Positions 6,706 through 14,231 of a stretch of 64,000 nt of DNA are shown piece after piece (positions within the stretch are counted from its first letter, which is position 1; each line of letters starts with the position of its first letter). The DNA is taken from contig CAYLPJ010000033.1 in NCBI GenBank assembly GCA_964385465.1, forward strand, positions 8,497-72,496. The letters are read 5' to 3'. Both the position numbers and the translations under genes were made by a program. A model generated the notes under the pieces. The model was not told the DNA's origin and did not search any database. It saw only the letters and a program-made list of their open reading frames with translations. This stretch comes from CAYLPJ01 sp964385465 (GTDB taxonomy: Bacteria > Planctomycetota > Phycisphaerae > SM23-33).

Positions 6706-8229
6706 CTATCGAAGCCTTTCGCTGCATTGCTGCAGGACCTGATGGGCGATCTGGTTGGGGTTGTACCCTCCCGGAAGGCGAAGCAACGGCTTGCTGTACT
6801 TGTCGCAGTACTGCTGCAGATCTGCATAGGAATGGCTCGACCAGCGGATCATCAGGATAACGAGACACACTTCCGGATCAGCGACGGCGGGCTCGAAGGT
6901 GCTCACTGATTCGTGCTCGTCCGACCGGACCCAGTTCACTTCCTTCAGATCGAAGGCCTGCTGGATTGCGCGCTGAGCCGCAGGTCGGCGCTGCCCCCCG
7001 ACAATCGTCACCTTCCTTCCCTTGAGCAGTTCCGCGACCTGCACGATGTCCTCATTCCGTTCACGATCCGACGAGGATTCCGGCTTCTCTGTCTGACTGG
7101 CCAGATACCGGTCGATCTCGCGGAGGATGAGCGAGAATTCGGGGGGCATGCTGATGTCCGGCAACTGCTCAACAGTTGGAAGAAGAAGCTCCCTGAGCTC
7201 GGCAGAACTCGGAGGAAGACCATCGCGAACCAAGTCACTCGCAGCTTCGATAATCTGCTTGGAATCACGATCGACCCCGTCACCTCGCGTCAGCCGATTC
7301 GCGTGGTACCGTATCTTGCCGAACAGGTTTCGCCTCTTCTTGTGGGCGGCGCGACGGCTTTCCAGTCGGCTATCCAAGGCGTCAATCCGGTCGGACAGAT
7401 CAGGCCAGTCTGACGGATCCGCCGTGTCGGTAACTTTCATGAAATTGGAGACGTAGATCTGGAGGCGGTAAGTCGTTCCCCGCAGCCAGCCATGCAACGC
7501 CTGCTGGTCCTTGTCCTCATCCCACTCCGCTGCCGATACCGCCGTGCGGGTCATGCACTGGGCCTCGGCCAGCAGATTGAGGGCCTCTTCGAACTCTCCG
7601 GTGTTCTCGCCGAGTTCATTGGACACGGATCGAATGAGGGAAATCGCTTCGGCCAGAACCTCGAAGCAGTTGGCCAAGTCTTCCATTCTGGTCGGATCAG
7701 AGGGAGATGGGCCACTTGGATGGGACATCCACAGGAAGGTCTCCGCTTCTTTGCCTTTCTGGATGACCTCTCGGTCCTTCGGCTCAATCTCAAGCTCGTA
7801 GGACGCCCCGGCCTCCAATCGCTGGCGTCGCGTAGCTGCCCAACGAGACGCTTCAGCTTTCACCCGACAGCGTTTCTCAACGGCGGCCAGGTCGACTGGT
7901 TCGGCGGCAGGCGTCTCCTCGTACCGAACCGGTTCCTCGGACGGCGCAACCGATCGCCCCAGCGTCAGAGCAGGAAGCAGTTCGCCCACCGACGGCCTCA
8001 TTGGGGCGGGCGCTTCCTCTGCAGCCGAGACTGCCTGCTCAACGATTGCTGTGTCATCGGGCTCAGCAACTGCCTCCGTTTCGGTCGGTACCTCCGAAGG
8101 CTCGTCCAGCCGCTGGATAATGTGCTTGGATATGCGTACCAGATCCTCCCGAAGCCGAGGGTCCCGAGCAGACAGAAGGAGAAGGCTTTCGAGGATACGC
8201 ACAACACTTTCGGAGAGGGCTGCATCCAT
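6706..8229 (-). CDS. hypothetical protein with DUF2325-like C-terminal domain
   Basis: A 507-residue cytoplasmic protein. The N-terminal 110 residues are acidic and low in complexity. The middle (about 170-400) is mainly helical and unrecognised. The last 100 residues contain KVTIVGGQRRPAA, a central VCLVILMIRWSSHSYADL and a terminal KPLLRLPGGYNPNQIAHQV. This is the layout of DUF2325: a Rossmann-like GGxxR start, a SHS motif and a conserved Lys-Pro near the end. Biochemistry of that family is unknown to me. A GGGAG ribosome-binding site precedes the ATG at 8229. A 19-bp palindrome lies about 130 bp upstream. The gene and its partner lie between two direct repeats beside tRNA-fMet, which suggests cargo. 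Confidence 0.65.
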   Translation of the reverse strand: MDAALSESVVRILESLLLLSARDPRLREDLVRISKHIIQRLDEPSEVPTETEAVAEPDDTAIVEQAVSAAEEAPAPMRPSVGELLPALTLGRSVAPSEEPVRYEETPAAEPVDLAAVEKRCRVKAEASRWAATRRQRLEAGASYELEIEPKDREVIQKGKEAETFLWMSHPSGPSPSDPTRMEDLANCFEVLAEAISLIRSVSNELGENTGEFEEALNLLAEAQCMTRTAVSAAEWDEDKDQQALHGWLRGTTYRLQIYVSNFMKVTDTADPSDWPDLSDRIDALDSRLESRRAAHKKRRNLFGKIRYHANRLTRGDGVDRDSKQIIEAASDLVRDGLPPSSAELRELLLPTVEQLPDISMPPEFSLILREIDRYLASQTEKPESSSDRERNEDIVQVAELLKGRKVTIVGGQRRPAAQRAIQQAFDLKEVNWVRSDEHESVSTFEPAVADPEVCLVILMIRWSSHSYADLQQYCDKYSKPLLRLPGGYNPNQIAHQVLQQCSERLR

Positions 8230-8542
8230 CGTTGGCTCCCTGTGTGAAGGACCAGCATGAACGTCCTTTTCGGGGCCGCAGGCAAAGGTCTGCGGTCACC
8301 CCGTCGCGGCGATCCTATCACGGTCTCTGCTCTGCCGGCAAGAGAAATAGAACCGTGAGTTCCATAAGATGGAACTTCCACGACCATTTCTGTCTCTGTT
8401 CGGGTCTCTACCTCATAAACAGAGACCTCTCCCGGGAAACGACCGGTGAGACGAGTGATGTTGGAAGCGTGAACGTAAGTGCCTTCTTGGCAGTCTGATA
8501 TGGATTCGTCGTCTGGACCTCTCTTCGGTCCATCCTCCCTCA
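8230..8542. other. regulatory intergenic region of the DUF2325 operon
   Basis: No gene. It holds the palindrome at 8358-8376 and an inverted repeat at 8392-8426 (GTCTCTGTT paired with AACAGAGAC across 17 bases). The CAGAGAC word recurs inside both copies of the flanking repeat. The promoter of the minus-strand operon must lie here, but I could not pick convincing -35 and -10 boxes. Confidence 0.4.
8358..8376. promoter_or_regulatory. 19-bp palindrome, candidate operator
   Basis: Perfect 8-bp arms AGTTCCAT and ATGGAACT around AAG. It lies 129-147 bp upstream of the DUF2325-like start at 8229, a position suited to an operator. The partner gene encodes a winged-helix-like protein, which makes autoregulation a reasonable guess. 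A transcript hairpin is the alternative. Confidence 0.4.
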
Positions 8543-8777
8543 TAACCAGAGCCTACGAGTTCTCTCTTCGGAACAGAGACTTTCGGCCGAGAGGGCCAAG
8601 ACGGGGGCCGAGACGAATGCTCCGGTTATCTACCTCGGGAAAACAGAGACACGGGCGGCGAAGGGCCAGAATCGCAACCCCTTGGCGAAACTGGCGTAAA
8701 AAGCGAGAAGGCCGCCGAGTTCTCTCGACGGCCTTCTGCGTGAACCTCTGGGTCGCTGCGGTTTGCAGCGAGTCGAC
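8543..8777 (-). repeat. diverged direct repeat, right copy, next to tRNA-fMet
   Basis: Second copy of the repeat at 5346-5579. On the minus strand it directly follows the tRNA-fMet gene. It contains, in order, a hairpin with TCGCTGC and GCAGCGA arms around AAACC, then the terminator hairpin 8706-8737. Loops and upper stems match the left copy while the lower stems differ by paired substitutions. It starts with CTCATAACC just outside (8539), which also occurs in the tRNA anticodon loop. Confidence 0.7.
8698..8737 (-). terminator. intrinsic terminator downstream of tRNA-fMet
   Basis: On the minus strand 8737-8706 gives a 13-bp stem with a GAGAAC loop. It is followed by CGC and TTTTT (8702-8698). 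As in the left copy, the only imperfect pair is a wobble on the minus strand, the strand transcribed from the tRNA. Confidence 0.78.
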
Positions 8778-8780
8778 CAT

Positions 8781-8854
<74 letters not shown>

Positions 8855-9171
8855 ATCATTTTGTCTGTTTCTCATGGGTATGTTAGAGGTGTGTCGGGGG
8901 GTTGTCAATGGAAAGTTGAGAAATCGCCGCGGGTGCCGTGGTTGTGGCCGGCGTTGGGTTGGGCTTGCTGGCGGGCGTGTCGGGCGGCGGCCGGCGTGGG
9001 AGGGCTGACGGGGTGCGGCAGAGCCCGTGGGCCGGGGCTGGTGGAGGCCGGGGGCCGTGGAGCAGGCATGGGGGTTGAAGTTTCGTGGGCGGTTGCTGAT
9101 GCTGGGGAGGGTATTCCCGGCTGGGCCGCGGCGGTCGGAGGCGGGCCGGGCAGCAGGAAGGGAGCAAAGGG
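8855..9171. other. intergenic region upstream of the sulfatase gene
   Basis: No gene is supported. It is very G-rich on the plus strand. The only functional element I can see is the strong AGGAAGGGAG ribosome-binding site just before 9172. The promoters of the tRNA (leftward) and the sulfatase (rightward) should lie here, but no clear boxes were found. Confidence 0.4.
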
Positions 9172-10692
9172 ATGCGCATCACGCGAAGAAGGCTGCTGCG
9201 TCGTGGGCTGGCGGGGGCGGGAGCCCTGGTGGGCATGGGCCTGCCGCGGGGGCAGGCGACGGCCTCGTCGGAGAAGGGCAACGCGCCGAGCGTCAATGTC
9301 CTGTTCATCGGCGTCGACGATCTTCGCCCGGTGCTGGGCTGCTACGGATGCGATGCCGTGGAGACGCCGAATCTCGACGCGCTGGCGGCACGAGGGACGG
9401 TGTTCGAGCGGGCCTATTGCCAGATGCCTGTCTGCGGCCCGTCACGGGCGAGCCTGCTCACGGGATTGCGTCCGGAGACCGTCGGGGTGACAAGCAATCG
9501 CGGCGTGGACTTCCGCCGGGCATTCCCGGACCACGTCACGCTGCCGCAGCAGTTCAAGAATCACGGCTACTGGTGCATGGAACTGGGGAAGATTTTCCAC
9601 CTGCGCGACCCCCGATCCTACAGTGTACCCAAATGGCTTCCGGAGACACCGTACGCCTATCCGATCTACGGCAACCCGGAGACGATCGCGGGCCAGAAGC
9701 GGCGCAAGGTGGCCAGGAAGCCCGCGAACTGGTGGGGAGTGGACAAGTGGGTTCGCCACATTCCCTGGGAGGCGCCGGACGTTGCAGATGGCGTCCTCTT
9801 CGACGGACAGCTTGCGGACAAGACAATCGAGGTCCTTCGCCGGGTCAAGGACCGCAGGTTCTTCCTGGCCCCGGGCTTCTTTCGGCCGCATCTGCCGTTC
9901 GTGGCCCCCAAGCGGTACTATGATAAAATCCCCCTCGATGCCATCGAACTGCCGTCCAACCGTTCGCCCGCAGCCGGGGCCCCCCCGTTCGCCACCTACC
10001 GTTCGGCCGAGACGCGTCAATACACGGGCGTCCCCGCCAAGAGCGAGCTTCCGGAGGAGCTCCAGCGGGAGTTGCTGCGGGGCTACTACGCATCTGTCAT
10101 GTACGTTGATGCACAGGTCGGCCGGGTTCTCAACGAGTTGGATCGCCTGGGTCTATGGGACAGCACAGCGGTCATGCTGTGGGGTGACCACGGCTATCAT
10201 TTCGGCGAGCACGGGACGTGGAACAAATCGACGAACTTCGAGGAGGCGACCCGGTCGACGCTGATCGCGGCGTTCCCGAACCAGAAGGCGCGGGGCACCA
10301 AGGCTCGCGGGCTGGTCGAGTTCGTGGATATGTACCCTACGTTGTGCGACGTATGCGGCCTCGGAGTGCCCGAGAGCCTGGAGGGGTTCAGCTTCGCGCC
10401 GCTTCTGGACAAGCCGGACCGGCCCTGGAAGACCGCGGCGTTCAGCCAGGCTCGACCGTGGGGCCGCATGGGCCGTTCCATCCGCACGGATCGCTGGCGT
10501 TACGTCGAATGGGAGGCCGAAGGGCGGGTAGTTGCGCGGGAGTTGTACGATCATGACAGCGCGGCCGGAGAAAACGCCAACGTTGTGGGCAGTTCGGAAC
10601 ACCGGGCCGTGGTGGAGGGCCTTTCGAGGCGGCTTCGCCGGGGGTTCCGGAAGGGGGGTTGGCGGTCGGAGCTTCCGTCGGCTCGGGCATGA
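9172..10692 (+). CDS. Tat-exported sulfatase, iduronate-2-sulfatase-like
   Basis: A 506-residue type I sulfatase. The N-terminus TRRRLLRRGLAGAGALVG is a twin-arginine signal, so the enzyme is probably exported folded. NVLFIGVDDLRP (from residue 42) carries the metal-binding Asp pair. The formylglycine motif is CGPSR, with Cys88 as the residue to be converted. The NVLFIGVDDLRPVLGCYG start and the general pattern are like iduronate-2-sulfatase and related enzymes. Family members hydrolyse sulfate esters of glycans using Ca2+. The start is fixed by AGGAAGGGAG upstream of ATG 9172. A remnant of a beta-propeller gene follows in frame after the TGA stop. No sulfatase-maturing enzyme is visible in the window. 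Confidence 0.9.
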   Translation: MRITRRRLLRRGLAGAGALVGMGLPRGQATASSEKGNAPSVNVLFIGVDDLRPVLGCYGCDAVETPNLDALAARGTVFERAYCQMPVCGPSRASLLTGLRPETVGVTSNRGVDFRRAFPDHVTLPQQFKNHGYWCMELGKIFHLRDPRSYSVPKWLPETPYAYPIYGNPETIAGQKRRKVARKPANWWGVDKWVRHIPWEAPDVADGVLFDGQLADKTIEVLRRVKDRRFFLAPGFFRPHLPFVAPKRYYDKIPLDAIELPSNRSPAAGAPPFATYRSAETRQYTGVPAKSELPEELQRELLRGYYASVMYVDAQVGRVLNELDRLGLWDSTAVMLWGDHGYHFGEHGTWNKSTNFEEATRSTLIAAFPNQKARGTKARGLVEFVDMYPTLCDVCGLGVPESLEGFSFAPLLDKPDRPWKTAAFSQARPWGRMGRSIRTDRWRYVEWEAEGRVVARELYDHDSAAGENANVVGSSEHRAVVEGLSRRLRRGFRKGGWRSELPSARA

Positions 10693-10983
10693 CGCCGCGC
10701 CCAGGCCTTCGTGCTCGCCGGCGACGTGCTCTTTGCCGCGGGCACGCCGGACACGACCTGTGCCGACGACCCGTGGGCTGCCATCGACGGCCGGCGGGGC
10801 GGGGTGCTTCGCGCCACCGCCGTCGAAGACCGACGTGAGCTGTCCGTGCTGACGCTCGACTCGCCGCCGGTCTACGATGGCATGGCGGCCGCGGAGGGGA
10901 AGCTGTACATCTCCGCGAGCGATGGCACGCTCCGGTGCTACAGCGGGAAACGGGAGGCAGATCGGTCCTCCCGGCAGCAGTGA
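10693..10983 (+). pseudogene. C-terminal remnant of a secreted PQQ-type propeller gene
   Basis: Directly after the sulfatase stop, and in the same frame, the sequence reads AQAFVLAGDVLFAAGTPD, later GGVLRATAVEDRRELSVL and YDGMAAAEGKLYISASDG before a stop at 10983. This matches the last 90 residues of the large propeller proteins in this window, for example AGDVVFAAGSPDVVDPDDP and WDGVAAAGGRLYVAMTNG near the end of the 16673-19933 product. The rest of the gene is missing. It has no ribosome-binding site, so I treat it as a deletion remnant. Confidence 0.75.
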
Positions 10984-11162
10984 AAGGGCGGTGGCCGGCG
11001 GCAAGTCCTATTGGCCCGAGCGGATATGACAGCATCGCCGGTCGGATAAATCCGGCGCTAAACCTCCGGGACGAACGTTAGAATGACTGTGACTTCTCGC
11101 GGTGTCCTTGCGCCGCGGAAGCTGGTTCTGGAGACCCGGGCCGCGAAGTCCGGAGGGCGTTT
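10984..11162. other. upstream region of the DUF1549 operon
   Basis: No gene. A TAGAAT box at 11079-11084 could be a -10 element but no matching -35 is seen. A GGAGG ribosome-binding site precedes ATG 11163. Confidence 0.25.
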
Positions 11163-12746
11163 ATGATAACCCGCATCCTGCTGACTCTGGTTCTGGCCGG
11201 CGCCGTAGGCCCCGTGGCGTTGGGCGGCAGCGTCCGCGGTCTGTTCCAGGGCTCCGGGAAGCTCCAGCCGGAGGGTCCGATCGACACCGCGGTCCACCGG
11301 AAGCTCAAGGCCGAGGGGATCACCCCCGCCCCGGTCTGCTCCGACGCGGTGTTCCTGCGCCGGGCCTACCTCGACGTGATCGGCACGCTGCCGACGGCGC
11401 CGGAGGTGACGAAGTTCCTCGGGCGCACCGATCCGGGCAAGCGCAGCGAGCTGATCGACGAGTTGCTCGAACGCCCGGAGTTCGCCGACTACTGGGCCCT
11501 CCGATGGAGCGTGATGCTGCGGATCAAGGCGGAGTTCCCCATCAACCTCTGGCCGAACGCCGCCCAGGCCTACCACCGCTGGGTCCACACGAACCTTCGG
11601 GACAACAAGCCGTACGACCAAGTCGCCCGGGAGATGCTCACCTCCAGCGGCAGCAACTTCCGCGTGCCGCCGGTGAACTTTTACCGCGCCGCTCAGAGCA
11701 CCGATGCCAACACGCTCGCCGTGGCGGTGGCGCTGACGTTCATGGGCGAGCGGGCCGACAAGTGGAAGCCCGAGCGGCTCGAGGGCCTCGCCGGCTTCTT
11801 CGAGCACATCGGCTACAAGCGGACCCAGGAGTGGAAGGAGGAGGTCGTCTACTTCGACTCCCTCAAGGCCGCCAAGAGCGAGGCCGCCGGCGAGCTGAAG
11901 GCGGCATTCCCCGACGGCAGGCCGGCGAAGCTGTCGGCCTCTCGCGATCCGCGGGAGGTCTTCGCCGACTGGCTGATCTCCCCGGATAACCCGCGGTTTG
12001 CCCGGGTGATCGTCAACCGCATCTGGTACTGGCTCTTCGGGCGCGGCATCGTGCACCCGCCGGATGACTTCCGCCCGGACAACCCGCCGTCCAACCCCGA
12101 GCTGCTGGATGCGCTGGCCCGGGAGCTGGTCGCGTCGAAGTACGACCTGAAGCACGTCTACCGGCTGATCCTGAACTCGCGAACGTACCAGCTTTCCTCC
12201 GTCCAGGCCGAGAAGCCCCCCAAGGCCGAGGAGCACTTCTCGTGCTACGCGATCCGCCGGCTGGACGCCGAGGTCCTGATCGACGCCCTCTGCCAGATCA
12301 CGGGCACGACGGAGCAGTACGAGAGCCGCATCCCCGAGCCGTTCACGTGGGTCCCCGAAGACTGCCGGTCCATCGCCCTGCCGGACGGGAGCATCACCAG
12401 CAGCTTCCTGGAGATGTTCGGCAAGCCGCCGCGGGACACGGGGCTGGCGTCGGAGCGGAGCAACAAGTTCACGGCCGAGCAGCGGCTGCACCTGCTGAAC
12501 TCCAGCCACGTCCGCGAGAAGATCGAGCGGAGCCCGAAGCTTCGTCCGCTGATGATGCTGGCGCGGAAGAACCCCAGGCGTGCGGTGACGGGCTTGTACC
12601 TGGCGATCCTCTCTCGGTTTCCGACGGAAGATGAATTGAAGGCCGTCGCTGCCTACGCCCGAAACGAGGAGACGAAGGGCCGGATCGCCCTGATCGACCT
12701 GACGTGGGCATTGCTGAACAGTTCGGAGTTTCTGTATCGACATTGA
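11163..12746 (+). CDS. DUF1549/DUF1553 planctomycete secreted protein
   Basis: A 527-residue protein with an N-terminal Sec signal (MITRILLTLVLAGAVGPVALGG). A DUF1549 region follows (about 35-230), with FLRRAYLDVIGTLPTAPE and the RPEFADYWALRWSVMLRIK block. Then comes DUF1553 (about 260-520), with NRIWYWLFGRGIVHPPDDFR, RELVASKYDLKHVYRLILNSRTYQ in pieces and the end LTWALLNSSEFLYRH. Such pairs occur almost only in planctomycetes and relatives, nearly always beside a DUF1501 gene as here. The cytochrome-like N-terminal domain found in many homologues is absent, so this is the short form. Biochemical function is unknown. It is the first gene of a four-gene plus-strand operon. Confidence 0.92.
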   Translation: MITRILLTLVLAGAVGPVALGGSVRGLFQGSGKLQPEGPIDTAVHRKLKAEGITPAPVCSDAVFLRRAYLDVIGTLPTAPEVTKFLGRTDPGKRSELIDELLERPEFADYWALRWSVMLRIKAEFPINLWPNAAQAYHRWVHTNLRDNKPYDQVAREMLTSSGSNFRVPPVNFYRAAQSTDANTLAVAVALTFMGERADKWKPERLEGLAGFFEHIGYKRTQEWKEEVVYFDSLKAAKSEAAGELKAAFPDGRPAKLSASRDPREVFADWLISPDNPRFARVIVNRIWYWLFGRGIVHPPDDFRPDNPPSNPELLDALARELVASKYDLKHVYRLILNSRTYQLSSVQAEKPPKAEEHFSCYAIRRLDAEVLIDALCQITGTTEQYESRIPEPFTWVPEDCRSIALPDGSITSSFLEMFGKPPRDTGLASERSNKFTAEQRLHLLNSSHVREKIERSPKLRPLMMLARKNPRRAVTGLYLAILSRFPTEDELKAVAAYARNEETKGRIALIDLTWALLNSSEFLYRH

Positions 12747-12812
12747 CCCGGGGGCGATGATCGGCATCGCTCCGGCGGGACCGCACCTTCACGTAGAGGA
12801 CAAGGTGACACC

Positions 12813-14210
12813 ATGAGCGCGGAACGGAACAACGACAGCGACAGGGGCGCGGTGAGCTCGGGGAAGGACTCGCGGATCAGCGTCGGTGCGGAGCTGTCCC
12901 GTCGAGACGTCCTCCGCGGCGGGCTGGCCGGGGCCGCCGGGCTGATGCTCGGCGACGGCCTCGTTCGTGCCGCCGCCACGGCCCCCTCGCCCGCCAAGCC
13001 CGCCAAGGCCAAGGCCGTCATTCAAATCTGGCTGTGGGGCGGCCCGCCGCACACCGACACCTTCGACCCCAAGCCGGACTCCGGCTACGACTACTGCGGG
13101 CCTCTGGACAAGGTCATCCCCACCAACGCCGACGGCATCCAGATCAACGCCACGCTGCCGCTGCTGGCCGAGCAGGCGGACAAGTACTCGATCATCCGCA
13201 GCATGACCCACGGCAACAACGGGCACGAGACGGCCGCCTACATGACCCAGACCGGGCGGAAGCCCGGCGGGCGCGACGTCTTCCCCTGCGCCGGGGGTGT
13301 GGTGTCGTACTTCAAGGGCTACCGCGCCGGCTACAAGGGGCTGATCCCGCCGTACATCGTCCTGACGCGCCCGCAGGGGCGGTTCTCGGAGGCGGGCTTC
13401 CTGGGCACGCGGTACAAGCCGTTCGCAACCGGCGGGGATCCGGCCGCGAAGGTCTTTGCCGTCGAGGGCATCGTGGCGCCGAACATATCGCGCAAGCGGC
13501 AGGAATCCCGCCGGGAGCTGCTGCTGGAGCTGGACGCTCTTCGCCAGGCGGCCCCCGACGACCCGCACATCGCCCAGATGACCAAGGGCGAGAAGCAGGC
13601 CTACGACCTGATTCTCGGCGATGCCGGGAAGGTCTTCGACCTCACCCAGGAGACCGAGGAGGTCCGCGAGGCCTACGGGCCAAACACGCTGGGACAGTCC
13701 TGCTTGATGGCCCGGCGGCTGGTCGAGACCGGCGTGCCCTACGTGACGATCAACTCCGGCGGCTGGGACACGCACAAGACGCACTTCCCGGCGATGACCC
13801 GCAAGCTGCCGCAGCTCGACCAGGGCGTCTCCACGCTGCTCCAGGACCTCCACGACCGCGGGCTGCTGGAGAGCACGATCATCTGGTGCTGCGGCGAATT
13901 CGGCCGGTCGCCGAAGGTTGCATGGGAGTCGCCGTGGAACGGCGGGAGGCACCACTTCGGACCGGTCTTCTCCTGCCTGGTCGCCGGCGGCGGGTTCAAG
14001 CCGGGCTGCGTCGTCGGGGCCTCGGACGAGAAGGGCGCCGAGGTCAAGGACCGCCCGGTCTACCCGTGGGACCTGATCGCCAGCATGTACGAGCTGCTCG
14101 GGATCGACCCCAACGCCCAACTTCCCCATCCGGGCGGAAAGCTCGTCCGTGCGGTTCCCTCGCCCGACGAGGGCTACGAGTTCGGCGGACGGCTGACCGA
14201 AATCATGTAA
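12813..14210 (+). CDS. DUF1501 Tat-exported protein
   Basis: A 465-residue DUF1501 protein. The Tat signal lies at residues 29-55 (LSRRDVLRGGLAGAAGLMLG). The mature part starts with AVIQIWLWGGPPHTDTFDPK, the typical entry strand of this alkaline-phosphatase-superfamily-like fold. It also has HGNNGHETAAYMTQTG, GWDTHKTHF and WCCGEFGRSPK. These His/Asp/Glu clusters match the metal-site positions of sulfatase/phosphatase folds, though activity is unproven in the family. It is 66 bp after the DUF1549 gene and 21 bp before the next, and the pair is a standard planctomycete unit. Confidence 0.93.
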   Translation: MSAERNNDSDRGAVSSGKDSRISVGAELSRRDVLRGGLAGAAGLMLGDGLVRAAATAPSPAKPAKAKAVIQIWLWGGPPHTDTFDPKPDSGYDYCGPLDKVIPTNADGIQINATLPLLAEQADKYSIIRSMTHGNNGHETAAYMTQTGRKPGGRDVFPCAGGVVSYFKGYRAGYKGLIPPYIVLTRPQGRFSEAGFLGTRYKPFATGGDPAAKVFAVEGIVAPNISRKRQESRRELLLELDALRQAAPDDPHIAQMTKGEKQAYDLILGDAGKVFDLTQETEEVREAYGPNTLGQSCLMARRLVETGVPYVTINSGGWDTHKTHFPAMTRKLPQLDQGVSTLLQDLHDRGLLESTIIWCCGEFGRSPKVAWESPWNGGRHHFGPVFSCLVAGGGFKPGCVVGASDEKGAEVKDRPVYPWDLIASMYELLGIDPNAQLPHPGGKLVRAVPSPDEGYEFGGRLTEIM

Positions 14211-14231
14211 GCAACGCTGCGGAGGCTCACC

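Noticed and set aside
8553..8780. Small minus-strand ORFs within both repeat copies (8553-8780 and 5405-5656)
   Set aside because: They share the word AVERTRR because the DNA repeats. They cover terminator hairpins and have no ribosome-binding site.
10690..10983. TGA readthrough fusing the sulfatase to a propeller tail
   Set aside because: No readthrough or selenocysteine element is visible, and a truncated remnant explains the sequence.
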